Assembly: GCF_000381025.1 (NCBI RefSeq)
Contig: NZ_KB905823.1
Span: forward strand, 146,798 to 210,797
Reading direction: 5' to 3'
Source of the DNA: Streptomyces sulphureus DSM 40104
GTDB taxonomy: Bacteria; Actinomycetota; Actinomycetes; Streptomycetales; Streptomycetaceae
Length of the DNA: 64,000 nucleotides
The position numbers and the translations under genes are program-made. Each line of letters opens with the position of its first letter. Position 1 is the first letter of the stretch. The notes below the pieces were generated by a model, which did not search any database, was not told the origin of the DNA, and worked only from the letters and a program-made list of their open reading frames with translations. This document shows positions 20,306 to 29,352 of the stretch, one piece after another.

Positions 20306-21919
20306 TCAGGGAGCCTCCGCCGCGCCGACCCGGCGCGGGTCGGCGCAGGCGTGGGCCGTGCCCGTGACCGGGTCGAGGGTGATGCCCTCGAAGTTGCCGG
20401 TGAGGGCGTTCCAGGGGTTGACGACCTTGGTCCACAGACGCTCCCGATCCGCCCAGCGCCGCACCTCGCGCAGTATGTCCGGGGGGAACCCCGCCTCCAG
20501 CAGGTTCCCCGGCTGCCATCCTCGTTCGGGCGTGTGCGGGCGGGCACCGAACCGGGGTGCGCGTACGGACTCCTCGATGGTCATCCCGAAGTCGACGAGG
20601 TTCACCAGGTTCTGGAGGATGTTGGCCACGAGGGAGACCGAGGGCGAACCGGAGACGATGAGGGGTTCTCCGTCCCGCAGCACGAGGTTCGGTGCCAGGT
20701 AGACGGACGCCCGCTCACCCGCGCCGGGCATGACGCGCTGGAAGAAGGAGCCGCCGCCGGAGAGTTGGAATCCCTCGCAGAAGAGTCCGTTGACGAACCC
20801 GGAGGCCATGTGCGAGTGGGTCAGAGAGGCCACATCGCCCGACGCGTCCACGACGGAGACGTGGATGGTGCCCGGTGAGGGCGGTGCCGCGCCGGGTGGC
20901 GGGGCCGTCTCCAGAAGCGCCATCCGCGTCCGGGCGTGGTCCTTGGAGAGCAGCACTTCCAGCCGCTCCCGGTCCTCGGACAGGTCGCGCCGCAGCGGCG
21001 GCGCGTAGTAGGCGGTGTTGTGCGCCTGGATGAGCAGGCGCAGCGTCTCCGGCGAGGCGCTGGGCGGGCCCAGGCGTGCCAGGTCCACGGTCTCCAAAAT
21101 GTTCAGCGCGCCGATCAGTTGGACGCCGCCGTCGTCGGGCGGCGGGGAGGCCACGATCCGGGCGCCCCGGTACGTGCCGGTTACCGGTTCCTGCACGCGG
21201 ACCCGGTAGTGCTCGAAGTCCCGCTCGGTGATGACCCCTCCGTCGGCACCGACGATCTCGGCGAACGCGCGGGCGAACGCGCCGAGGTAGTAGTCCATGC
21301 CCTCGTCGCGCAGGCGCTGGAGCGTACGGGCCGCACACGGCTGCTTGATCGTCTGGCCCGGTACTGCGAGGTGGCCCTCCGCGAAGAACACCTCGCGCAT
21401 CTGCTCGGACGCGCCCAGGTTCGCCTGCTCGCCGTAGGCCGTGCCGTACAGGAAGGGGTTCACCTCGAATCCCTCGGTGGCGGCGGCGATCGCCGGCGCC
21501 AGGAGGCGGTCGGTGCTCCGGCTGCCGAAGCGGCGCCGGGCCTCGTCGAAGGCCGGCCACCAGCCGGGTACGGGAACGCCGCGTCCGCGCGTCAGGTCTG
21601 CTCCGGTGAAGTCGGGGAGCGGCGCGAGAGGGGCGTTGACGTTGCCGTTGAGGTAGGTCGCGGTACCGGTTCGCGCGTCCCGGTGAAGCACGCTGAGTCC
21701 GCCCGTCAGCGACGTCATGTGCGGCTCGACGACGAGTTGGGTGGCGGCCGCCGCGAGCGCGGCGTCGGCGGCGTTGCCGCCTTCGCGGAGCACGTCGCGC
21801 GCAGCGCGGGTGGCCAGCGGATGCGAGGTGACGACCATGCCGCGCTCGCCGGCAACCGGTGGTTTCGGGCCGTAGCGGGCGGGTGCGACGGGGTCGTCGC
21901 CTGCGGACGGTGCGTTCAT
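20306..21919 (-). CDS. Gamma-glutamyltranspeptidase-family hydrolase
   Basis: A 537-residue Ntn-hydrolase of the GGT family. Seen: GNAADAALAAAATQLVVEPHMTSLTGGL at the N-terminus (large-subunit pattern), ASPPPDDGGVQL, the cleavage and nucleophile site GTIHVSVVDASGD (Thr in the place of the TTHxS threonine), and SGSPSVSLVANILQNLVNLVDFGM near the end. Unlike secreted GGTs it has no signal peptide, so it probably works in the cytoplasm on an imported amide. The start (ATG 21919) overlaps the stop of the symporter gene by four bases, making it the last gene of the operon that begins at 29134. Physiological substrate unknown; a gamma-glutamyl or pyroglutamyl-derived amide is an inference from neighbours. 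Confidence 0.88.
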   Translation of the reverse strand: MNAPSAGDDPVAPARYGPKPPVAGERGMVVTSHPLATRAARDVLREGGNAADAALAAAATQLVVEPHMTSLTGGLSVLHRDARTGTATYLNGNVNAPLAPLPDFTGADLTRGRGVPVPGWWPAFDEARRRFGSRSTDRLLAPAIAAATEGFEVNPFLYGTAYGEQANLGASEQMREVFFAEGHLAVPGQTIKQPCAARTLQRLRDEGMDYYLGAFARAFAEIVGADGGVITERDFEHYRVRVQEPVTGTYRGARIVASPPPDDGGVQLIGALNILETVDLARLGPPSASPETLRLLIQAHNTAYYAPPLRRDLSEDRERLEVLLSKDHARTRMALLETAPPPGAAPPSPGTIHVSVVDASGDVASLTHSHMASGFVNGLFCEGFQLSGGGSFFQRVMPGAGERASVYLAPNLVLRDGEPLIVSGSPSVSLVANILQNLVNLVDFGMTIEESVRAPRFGARPHTPERGWQPGNLLEAGFPPDILREVRRWADRERLWTKVVNPWNALTGNFEGITLDPVTGTAHACADPRRVGAAEAP

Positions 21920-23370
21920 GACTGGAGGTCCTCCTTGGACGGGGCGGGCCGGGGAGCGGCTTGCGAGGGGTCGGGGTCCCGGGGAGCGGGCGATCCACTC
22001 CCGGCGTCCGGTTCCGCCGGCTCGCGTACGGCGTCGATGGCCTTCGGTAGGGCGAACGCGGCGACCAGCGCGGACACCAGGCAGACGGCGGCCATGTACC
22101 AACCGAAGGAGACCTCGGTACCGGTGGCCGAAACCAGCCAGGAGGCCAGCAGCGGTGCGGTGCCGCCCAGCAGCGTGGTGCCCAGGTTGTAGTTGAGCGC
22201 CGCCGCCGTTCCCCGCACGTGTGCGGGGAAGCTCATCACGTAGGCGGTGGTCAGCGGGCCGCCGATGACGTTGTTGATGACGGTGAAGACGACGACGGCG
22301 AGAAAGGCGAGGAGGAAGGAGCCAGATTCGATGGCGACGAACGTCGGCACCGTGAACAGCACGAAGACGCTGTAGCCGGACACCAGCAGCCGCTTGCCGC
22401 CGTACTTGTCGGCGATCCAGCCGCCCCAGACCGCGGCGGGGGCGCCGACGACGTACGTGAGGATGGCCGCGAGCAGTGCCTGCGCCTCCCCGAAGCCGTT
22501 CTGGACCAGCGCGGTGACGAAGTAGCTCTGGATCATGAAGGAGCCGACGCGCTGTCCCGCGCCGAGGCCGATGGCGCAGAACATGTCCCGCCAGTGGTAG
22601 CGGACGGCCTCACGGAACGGCGTCTGCTCGACCGCGCTGTTCCTGGCCTCTTCCAGCACCCGCTTGTACTCGGGGGCTTCCGTGGTGTGCCGGCGGATGT
22701 AGAGCGTGACCAGGGAGAGGGGAGCAGCCAGCAGGAACAGCAGCCTCCAGCCCCAGGAGTTGAAGGCGTCGGAGGGCAGCGTCACGATCAGGACGTACGC
22801 GAGGACGGAGGCGATCAGGGGCCCCAGCGAGGTGGAGCCGACTGACCACCCCGAGAGGTAGTTGCGCCGATTGCGGGGGCCGTGCTCCAGCAGGAAGTTG
22901 GCAGCGACGGTGTACTCCGCGCTCGCGCCGAGCCCCTGCACCAGTCGGCAGAGCGCGAGCAGGACGGGCGCCGCGATACCGATCGCGGAGTAGGCGGGCA
23001 GGACGCCGATCGCGACCGTGCCGACCGACATCATGACGATGGTCAGGGTGAGGACGTACTTGTGGCCCTTCACGTCGGCCAGCCGTCCCATGAGCGTGCC
23101 GCCGACGGGGCGGATCGCGTAGGAGAGGATCAGGCCCAGATAGGTCGAGATCAGCGCGACCGTGGGGTCACCGCCGGGGAAGAACGTCCGCGAGATGACG
23201 ACGGCGAGGATGCCGTAGAGGGCGTTGTCGTACCACTCCACGGCGTTGCCGAGCATCGCTGCCCAGAGCACCTTGCGCCAGGGGGCGCCGGAAGCCTGCT
23301 CGGCGGGTGTGTCCTCTGGGCTCGGGTCGGCCGGGGAAGAAGTGGCAGGTGGTGCGGGGGTGCTCGGCAT
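21916..23370 (-). CDS. MFS metabolite:H+ symporter (MHS family)
   Basis: A 484-residue transporter of the ProP/KgtP/ShiA type. It opens with WAAMLGNAVEWYDNALYGIL, then YAIRPVGGTLMGRLADVKGHK (the family motif after helix 2) and LVQGLGASAEYTVAANFLLEH; about 12 TM segments follow. Members import small organic acids or zwitterions with protons. The start at ATG 23370 is backed by AGGAGGTGTCTCA. Lying between hyuB and the GGT-like gene in one operon, it probably imports the compound that the operon breaks down. Confidence 0.9.
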   Translation of the reverse strand: MPSTPAPPATSSPADPSPEDTPAEQASGAPWRKVLWAAMLGNAVEWYDNALYGILAVVISRTFFPGGDPTVALISTYLGLILSYAIRPVGGTLMGRLADVKGHKYVLTLTIVMMSVGTVAIGVLPAYSAIGIAAPVLLALCRLVQGLGASAEYTVAANFLLEHGPRNRRNYLSGWSVGSTSLGPLIASVLAYVLIVTLPSDAFNSWGWRLLFLLAAPLSLVTLYIRRHTTEAPEYKRVLEEARNSAVEQTPFREAVRYHWRDMFCAIGLGAGQRVGSFMIQSYFVTALVQNGFGEAQALLAAILTYVVGAPAAVWGGWIADKYGGKRLLVSGYSVFVLFTVPTFVAIESGSFLLAFLAVVVFTVINNVIGGPLTTAYVMSFPAHVRGTAAALNYNLGTTLLGGTAPLLASWLVSATGTEVSFGWYMAAVCLVSALVAAFALPKAIDAVREPAEPDAGSGSPAPRDPDPSQAAPRPAPSKEDLQS

Positions 23371-23473
23371 TGAGACACCTCCTTGCTCTGTCCTGGGGCG
23401 GGTCGCCCGGAAGGGGATCAAGTCGACGTGCCCGGCGGGAGGCTTGGCCTCCGGCGCCGGAGCGGGCGTGCTG

Positions 23474-25129
23474 CTACGTGGTGGTGCTGGCGGAGGTGTC
23501 GGTGACGGAGCCCTCGCGGACGTCCCGGTCCAGCTCCCGGGGGCCGCGTGCGGCAGGGTCCCCGTAGCCGCCGGCGCCGGCCGTGACGATGCTGACGCGG
23601 TCGCCGGGCTGGAGCACCGTGGCACCGCCGGTCACCGGCTGTGCCCCGTCACTGAGTTCGACCCTCGCCGAGGTGCCGGGCAGTCCGCCCTCGAGGCCCC
23701 ACGGGCGGGAGAGCTGACGGCTGGTGTCCAACTGGAACCGCACGTCGTGTTCCTCCACGCGGACGGTGCGCCTGATGCCCATGCCGCCGCGCGTCCTGCC
23801 GGCGCCGCCGGAGTCGGGCACGAGCTCGTACGCCTCGACGACCAGCGGGTACTCGGTCTCGAGTGCTTCGACGGGCAAATTGGAGGTGTTGGTGACGTGG
23901 ACCTGCACGCCGTCCAGGCCGTCCTTGGTCGCGCGCGCTCCCGAGCCGCCGCCGATGGTCTCCAGGTAGACGAAGTAGCGGCCCGTCCCGCTGTCGAGGC
24001 CCGAGAAGTGCACCCCGGTGTTGGCGCCGTTGGAGGCGGCGGTGACCCGGTCGGGCACGGCGGGGGCCAGGGCGCCGTGGATGAGGTCGACCACGCGCTG
24101 GCAGGTCTCGGTGCGCCCGTTGACGGCTGCCGGCTCGACGCAGTTGACGATCGAGCCCAGGGGCGCCTCGATTCGGATCGGCCTGTGCAGCCCCGCGTTG
24201 GAGGGGATGTCCGGGTCTACCAGGGTCTTCACCGCGTAGTAGACCGTGGCGTACAGCGCGGTCCACACCATGTTGACCGAGGCGCGCACCTGCGGCGGGT
24301 TGTCCGCGAAGTCGAAGTGCAGTCGGTCGCCGGCCACGGTCACTTGCAGCCGCAGGTCCAGCTCCTCCTCGCCCAGCTCCGGACAGTCGAAGCGGTCCGT
24401 GAACGTGTATGTGCCGTCGGGTACCTCGACGATGGCGGCGCGGGTGCGGCGCTCGGTGTAGTCGAGCAGCGCAGCCGAAGCAGTGGTCATGGTGGCGCGG
24501 CCGTACCGTTCCACCAGCTCTCCGTAGCGGCTCGCCGCGAGCCGGTTGGCCGCCATCTGCGCCCGGAAGTCCGCCTTCCGCTCGGCTGGCACCTGGCAGT
24601 TGGTGAGGACGAGCTGGAAGACGTCCTCCACGATGGCGCCGTCCCGTGCGAAGCGCACCGGCGGGACGCGGACGCCTTCCTGGAAGATGTGCGCGTGCCC
24701 ACGATCGCCGAAGTCGGCGTGATGGGCGAGGTTGGCGGCCCACGCGGTGAGCTGCCCGTCGGCGAAGACCGGGGTGACGAGCACCATGTCCGGAAGGTGC
24801 GAACCCCCGCCGGAGTAGGGGTCGTTGCTGAGGAAGGTGTCTCCCGGCCGGATCTCGTCTGCCGGGAAGCGCTCCAGCACGGCCGCGACGACGCCGATGA
24901 GGGAGCCGAGGTGCACGGGCGAGGCCAGCTCGGCCTGGGCGAGCATGTGCCCCTCCGCGTCGAAGAGGCCCGCCGTACAGTCCCTTCGCTCCTTGATGTT
25001 GCTGGAGTAGGCGGCGCGGACCAGGGTCTCGCCCATCTCCTCGACGATCGAGGCGAGGGCCGAGCCCATGACCTCCACCAGCACGGGGTCCACGGTCTCT
25101 TCAGCGGTACGGTGCGCGTGCGCGTTCAT
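23474..25129 (-). CDS. hyuB: Hydantoinase/oxoprolinase subunit B
   Basis: A 551-residue HyuB-family protein. Motifs: IVEEMGETLVRAAYSSNIKERRDCTAGLFD, the GDTFLSNDPYSGGGSHLPDM loop, VPDGTYTFTDRFD, ETCQRVVDLI, and a Gly-rich C-terminus (VTAGAGGYGDP). With HyuA it forms ATP-dependent ring-opening enzymes (N-methylhydantoinase, 5-oxoprolinase) or acetone-type carboxylases. hyuA lies 23 bases upstream. Which ring or ketone is used cannot be read from the sequence; the GGT-like neighbour favours a 5-oxoproline-like substrate. Confidence 0.92.
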   Translation of the reverse strand: MNAHAHRTAEETVDPVLVEVMGSALASIVEEMGETLVRAAYSSNIKERRDCTAGLFDAEGHMLAQAELASPVHLGSLIGVVAAVLERFPADEIRPGDTFLSNDPYSGGGSHLPDMVLVTPVFADGQLTAWAANLAHHADFGDRGHAHIFQEGVRVPPVRFARDGAIVEDVFQLVLTNCQVPAERKADFRAQMAANRLAASRYGELVERYGRATMTTASAALLDYTERRTRAAIVEVPDGTYTFTDRFDCPELGEEELDLRLQVTVAGDRLHFDFADNPPQVRASVNMVWTALYATVYYAVKTLVDPDIPSNAGLHRPIRIEAPLGSIVNCVEPAAVNGRTETCQRVVDLIHGALAPAVPDRVTAASNGANTGVHFSGLDSGTGRYFVYLETIGGGSGARATKDGLDGVQVHVTNTSNLPVEALETEYPLVVEAYELVPDSGGAGRTRGGMGIRRTVRVEEHDVRFQLDTSRQLSRPWGLEGGLPGTSARVELSDGAQPVTGGATVLQPGDRVSIVTAGAGGYGDPAARGPRELDRDVREGSVTDTSASTTT

Positions 25130-25152
25130 GGCGAGTTTCCTGTTCGGTACGG

Positions 25153-27243
25153 CTAGCGCTGTGCGGCCGCCGGGTCGGTGACGTGTATGACGAGGTTGGA
25201 GTGCGCGTCGACGGTGAGCAGATCGCCGGGCAGCAGCACGGTCGTGGTGTCCATCTGCTCGACCACGGCGGGCCCTTCGAGTCGGTTGCCGGGTCGCATC
25301 AGCTCGCGGTTGTGGACGGGCACGGGCGTGAAGCCGCCCAGCTCCGGCAGGTGCACGTCCCGGACACCGGTGAGGGAGGCCGAGGCGTCGGCGCCGGCGG
25401 GCTCCGCGCGCGGAAGCTCCGCCTTGGGCACCCGGCCCACGGCGCGTACCCGGAGGGTCACGGCCTCGACGGGTTCGCCGGGGGAGTCGTACCCGTACAG
25501 GCGGTGGTGCTCCGTGCTGAAGGACTCCAGCACGGTGCTGATCGCGTCACCGTCGAGGGGACCGTCGGGGACCGGCACCGGGATCTCGTAGTTCTGTCCC
25601 GCGTAGCGCAGTTCAGCGGTGCGCTGCGTACTCCGGTCGCCCGGCGCGACCTCCTCGGCCTCGAACCAGGTCTCCGCCTCGATGCCCAACTCCCCGTACA
25701 GCTCGCCGAGGCGGGCGGCCGAGGCGGTGGCGAAGGGCTGGATACGGGTGCGGGAGAAGTCCGCGCGTACGTCGGTCATCAGCAGCCCGAGCGCCGACTG
25801 CGCCCCAGGCGTGGGCGGTACCACCACCGTGCGCATCCCCAACTCGCGGGCGAGCCGCGAGGCGTGCAGCGGTCCGGCACCGCCGAAGGGCACCAGGGCG
25901 TAGTCGCGGGGGTCGTAGCCGCGCTGCACGGAGATGACGCGCAGGGCACGCGCCATGTTCGCGGAGACGACCCGCAGGATGCCCTGCGCCGTCTCCTCGA
26001 TGCCGAGCCCGGCGCGCTCGGCGAGGCGGCCGACGGCGGCCCGGGCCGCGCCCTCGTCCACGGGCATCTGACCGCCGAGCAGCTCAGTCGGGTTGAGCGT
26101 GTGGAGCACGACGTTGGCGTCGGTCACCGACGCCTCGGTCCCCTTGCCGTAGCAGGCGGGGCCCGGATCGGCGCCCGCGCTGGCCGGTCCCACCTTGAGG
26201 TGGCCGCCGGCGTCCACCCGGGCCAGCGAGCCGCCGCCGGCCCCCACGGTGTGGATGTCGAGCATGGGTGTGCGCAGGGGGCGGCCGTCCAGCTCCATGC
26301 CGGTGGTCACCTTCGGCGTCCCGTCCCGGACGAGGGAGACGTCGGAGGAGGTGCCGCCCATGTCGAAGGTGATGATGTCGGGATGGCCGGCGGCCGAGCA
26401 GATCTCGGCGGCGCCGACCACGCCGGTGCTGGGCCCGGAGAGCACCATGCGGACGGGGAACTCCTCGGCGGCCTCGAACGGGATGATGCCGCCGTTGGAC
26501 TGGGTCACGTGCGGTACGGCGCCCAGGCCGCACGCCGCGAGCCGTTCGCGGAGCCTGGCCAGGTACGCGGAGACGACAGGGCCCACGTAGGCGTTGGTGG
26601 CGACCGTCGAGAGCCGCTCGTACTCGCGGAACTCCGGCAGCACCCGGCTGGAGAGTGAGATGTGGGCACCCGGCAGCTCCTCGGTGAGGATCTCCCCGAC
26701 GCGCTCCTCGTGCGCGGGGTGGAGGAAGCTGTAGAGCAGGCAGACGGCGACCGCCTGCACGTCCCGCTCGCGCAGGGCCTTCGCCGCGGTGCGGACGTCC
26801 TGCTCGTTTAGCGGCGTCTCGACCCGTCCGTCGTGGCGTACCCGTTCGGTCACTTCCAGGCGCAGGTCCCGCGGCGCGACGGGGACGGGCTTGTCCGCCT
26901 GGAGGTCGTACAGCCGGGGGCGGCGGCCTCGGCCCAGCTCCAGCAGGTCGCGGAAGCCCCGCGTCGTGATCACACCGGTACGGGCGCCCCGCTGGGTGAG
27001 CAGCGCGTTGGTGCCGACCGTGGTGCCGTGCGCGAAGTACGCCACCTCCGCCATGGTGCGCTTGGCGCCCTCCCGGCCTCCGCCCATCTGGCGCAGGAGC
27101 TCCTGGACTCCGTCCACGATGGCGCGGCCCGGGTCGTCGGGTGTGCTGGAGACCTTCCGCACCTGGATGGTGCCGTTCTCCTCGTCGAAGGCGACGATGT
27201 CGGTGAAGGTGCCTCCGGTGTCGACACCGATGCGCAATGTCAT
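25153..27243 (-). CDS. hyuA: Hydantoinase/oxoprolinase subunit A
   Basis: A 696-residue ASKHA-fold ATPase subunit. The N-terminus MTLRIGVDTGGTFTDIVAFD holds the phosphate-1 loop; HGTTVGTNALL, TFDMGGTSSDVSLV (phosphate 2) and PFGGAGPLHA follow, with the HyuA C-terminal domain behind. It phosphorylates the substrate with ATP during ring opening, together with HyuB. The start ATG 27243 is set by the domain and overlaps the kinase stop (ATGA), so the subunits and the sugar-kinase gene are translationally linked. Confidence 0.93.
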   Translation of the reverse strand: MTLRIGVDTGGTFTDIVAFDEENGTIQVRKVSSTPDDPGRAIVDGVQELLRQMGGGREGAKRTMAEVAYFAHGTTVGTNALLTQRGARTGVITTRGFRDLLELGRGRRPRLYDLQADKPVPVAPRDLRLEVTERVRHDGRVETPLNEQDVRTAAKALRERDVQAVAVCLLYSFLHPAHEERVGEILTEELPGAHISLSSRVLPEFREYERLSTVATNAYVGPVVSAYLARLRERLAACGLGAVPHVTQSNGGIIPFEAAEEFPVRMVLSGPSTGVVGAAEICSAAGHPDIITFDMGGTSSDVSLVRDGTPKVTTGMELDGRPLRTPMLDIHTVGAGGGSLARVDAGGHLKVGPASAGADPGPACYGKGTEASVTDANVVLHTLNPTELLGGQMPVDEGAARAAVGRLAERAGLGIEETAQGILRVVSANMARALRVISVQRGYDPRDYALVPFGGAGPLHASRLARELGMRTVVVPPTPGAQSALGLLMTDVRADFSRTRIQPFATASAARLGELYGELGIEAETWFEAEEVAPGDRSTQRTAELRYAGQNYEIPVPVPDGPLDGDAISTVLESFSTEHHRLYGYDSPGEPVEAVTLRVRAVGRVPKAELPRAEPAGADASASLTGVRDVHLPELGGFTPVPVHNRELMRPGNRLEGPAVVEQMDTTTVLLPGDLLTVDAHSNLVIHVTDPAAAQR

Positions 27244-28106
27244 GGTTTGCCTGCCTGGGCTTGTGAGGGGACGGGACTGTTGGGGAAGGGGGCTCCGTGG
27301 CCGAAACCGCCGTACGCGGTGCACGCGGACGCCGCCGCCTCGGCCGCGTCCGCGAGCCCGGACTCCGGGTCGCCGTCCGCGAGGAGCGTGCCGAGAAGGG
27401 TGCCGACGAAGGCGTCCCCCGCGCCGAGGGTGTCCACGGTCCGGGTGCGGACCGCGCCCTGGCGCCAGAGCCCCGTGCCGTCGGTGAGCACTGCTCCCTC
27501 GGCTCCCCGCGTGGCCAGAGCCCACCGCGCGCCCCGGTCCGTCGCGCTGTGGAGCAGTTTGACCGACTCCTCCTCGCCGAGCTGTGACGCGGAGAACACC
27601 GCGAGATGGAGATGGGGGAGAAGGGGTGGGGCCCACGGCTCCCGCCAGTGGTGCGAGAAGTCGAACGAAACCGAGGTGTGGGCGGCCATCTGCGGCACCT
27701 GCGCTGCCAGCGAGCCGCTGTAGGCGGTGTGTGCGAGGTCGTACGAACCCAGTGCCCGCAGGTCCTCGGGTGTGAGGGAGAAGACGGAGACTCCGTCGTC
27801 CGAGCCCTTGAAGGACCTGTCGCCGTTCTCCAGCCCGATCTCGGCCCAGGCGTTGGGTCCGTGCGCGATGCGCATGCGGGAGGTGTCGACGCCCTCGGAG
27901 CGCAGACCTTCCCGAACGACCTCTCCTGCCGGGTCGTCCCCCGTCACGCCCCAGTACGCGGCGTCGGCACCGGCTCTGCGCGCGTACACCGCGACGTTGA
28001 CGGCGTTGCCGCCGGGAAACATCGTTCCGCCGCCGGCGTCGGGTGGTACCCCTGCGTACCGGTCGACGACGTTGTCCCCGATCCCCAACAGGCGCACGCG
28101 CCCCAT
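27240..28106 (-). CDS. frlD: PfkB-family kinase, fructosamine (fructoselysine) 6-kinase-like
   Basis: A 288-residue ribokinase-fold protein with the two PfkB signatures: GGTMFPGGNAVNVAVYARRAG at the N-terminus and VDTLGAGDAFVGTLLGTLL with the catalytic Asp near the C-terminus. The overall layout (LLGIGDNVVDRY start, SFKGSDDGVSVF in the lid region) matches FrlD, which phosphorylates fructosyl-amino acids at C6. The next gene upstream is an FrlB-like deglycase that would use this product, and the two overlap by one base, which supports the fructosamine reading over a plain sugar kinase. Confidence 0.8.
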   Translation of the reverse strand: MGRVRLLGIGDNVVDRYAGVPPDAGGGTMFPGGNAVNVAVYARRAGADAAYWGVTGDDPAGEVVREGLRSEGVDTSRMRIAHGPNAWAEIGLENGDRSFKGSDDGVSVFSLTPEDLRALGSYDLAHTAYSGSLAAQVPQMAAHTSVSFDFSHHWREPWAPPLLPHLHLAVFSASQLGEEESVKLLHSATDRGARWALATRGAEGAVLTDGTGLWRQGAVRTRTVDTLGAGDAFVGTLLGTLLADGDPESGLADAAEAAASACTAYGGFGHGAPFPNSPVPSQAQAGKP

Positions 28107-29134
28107 CAGTACGCGACCCGGTACATGTACCTGCGCTGCGCGGTGTTGTGGCCGCGCTCGGCGGCGCAGAAGTCCAGCAGCCGCCGGGAGGCCGACGCGA
28201 TGGCGAGCGGGCTGATCAGTCCCCGCTGCTCCTCGGGGACGCCGGGCAGGGTGAAGGCGGTGGAGTCGAGCACCGCATGGGTGTCGTAGTACCGCTCGGC
28301 GAAGGCGACGGCGCGTTCCCCGATGGGGCGCGTGGAGTCCTCGCCGTTGAGGATGAGCACCGGGTGCTGGCCGATGATCTCGAAGGGGCCGTGGAAGAAG
28401 TCGCCCGCACTGACCGCGGAGGCGTGCAGCCAGTTCATCTCTTGGAGGTAGCAGGCCGCGAGCGCGTTGGCGGCTCCCGAGTTGGGTCCGGCCCCGAGCA
28501 CGTAGACCAGCTCGGCGTCCCGCCACTGGGCGCCCACTCGGGCACCGAGCGGGGCGACCTCCCGCTTGGCGGATGCCAGCGCTTCGGGGATCGCCTCGAT
28601 CGCGCCCCAGGCGGCCCCGGGGTCCGGGAGCGCGCCGGCCGACTCCAGTACGGCGAGAGCGATCTGCGTGAAGTGGATGGCCTTCGGCTCGGTGACCGTG
28701 ACATCGCTCGGGTAGTCGAAGAGCACATCGGCCTCGTCGGCCATCGCCGAGTCCCCGGCCCGCGCGATACCCGCCACGGTGGCACCCGCCTTCTTGGCGA
28801 GCTGGACCGCTTCCAGAGTCTCGGGCGTGGCACCGGAGTGCGAGGAGGCGACGACGAGCGCCGAGCCGTCGAGCCCGGCCAGCGGCCGGTGGATCATCTC
28901 GGCCGCCGTCATCCGGTGCGAGACGGGTGAGGCCGTGTGGCTCTCCATCAGGTCCTGGGCAGGGAAGGTCGAGTAGAACGAGCCGCCGCAGCCGACGAAG
29001 TAGACGGTGCGCAGCCGGTCGGCGAGGCGGGAAGCGAGCTCGCGTGCCGCGGGCGCCTGGGCGACGGTGCGCTCCAGGGTCGGGGCGAGGTCGGTGGCGA
29101 GCGGGATGGGGTCGACGGCGACTGGCGACGGCAT
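28106..29134 (-). CDS. frlB: SIS-domain deglycase, FrlB-like (fructosamine-6-phosphate deglycase)
   Basis: A 342-residue double-SIS protein of the FrlB/GlmS isomerase group, lacking the glutaminase domain of GlmS. Motifs: VYFVGCGGSFYSTFPAQDL, ALVVASSHSGATPETLE (sugar-phosphate loop), VYVLGAGPNSGAANALA and AGDFFHGPFEII (FrlB-type HGPFE glutamate). It would split a fructosamine 6-phosphate into glucose 6-phosphate and a free amino compound. Start ATG 29134 after GGAGACCCTCC. First gene of a six-gene operon (frlB-frlD-hyuA-hyuB-symporter-GGT), with two palindromes of a LacI operator upstream. Confidence 0.83.
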   Translation of the reverse strand: MPSPVAVDPIPLATDLAPTLERTVAQAPAARELASRLADRLRTVYFVGCGGSFYSTFPAQDLMESHTASPVSHRMTAAEMIHRPLAGLDGSALVVASSHSGATPETLEAVQLAKKAGATVAGIARAGDSAMADEADVLFDYPSDVTVTEPKAIHFTQIALAVLESAGALPDPGAAWGAIEAIPEALASAKREVAPLGARVGAQWRDAELVYVLGAGPNSGAANALAACYLQEMNWLHASAVSAGDFFHGPFEIIGQHPVLILNGEDSTRPIGERAVAFAERYYDTHAVLDSTAFTLPGVPEEQRGLISPLAIASASRRLLDFCAAERGHNTAQRRYMYRVAY

Positions 29135-29240
29135 CGGGAGGGTCTCCTTGGAACGGGTCGGGTGCGCGCCCGCCACCGAGAACGCCGGACCGGCGCAGGG
29201 CGCGCGCCGATCAGGAACGCCGCCTTCCGGAAGTCGGTTA

Positions 29241-29280
29241 CTGAGAAGGTTCTCAGTGGCAGTGGTGAGAACCTTCTCAG
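29241..29280. promoter_or_regulatory. Twin LacI-type operators in the divergent promoter
   Basis: Two copies of one palindrome lie 24 bp apart centre to centre: TGAGAAGGTTCTCA at 29242-29255 and TGAGAACCTTCTCA at 29266-29279, the second being the exact reverse complement of the first. They sit between frlB and the lacI-type gene, so the regulator very likely binds here and controls both directions. A looser third copy (AAGTTCTCGAGA) is seen near 29315. Confidence 0.85.
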
Positions 29281-29352
29281 CGCCTTAGACTGTCGTCAAC
29301 AGGTTCTTGGGAAAAGTTCTCGAGACGGCCGACCGGGCCGGAGAGGGGCGAG

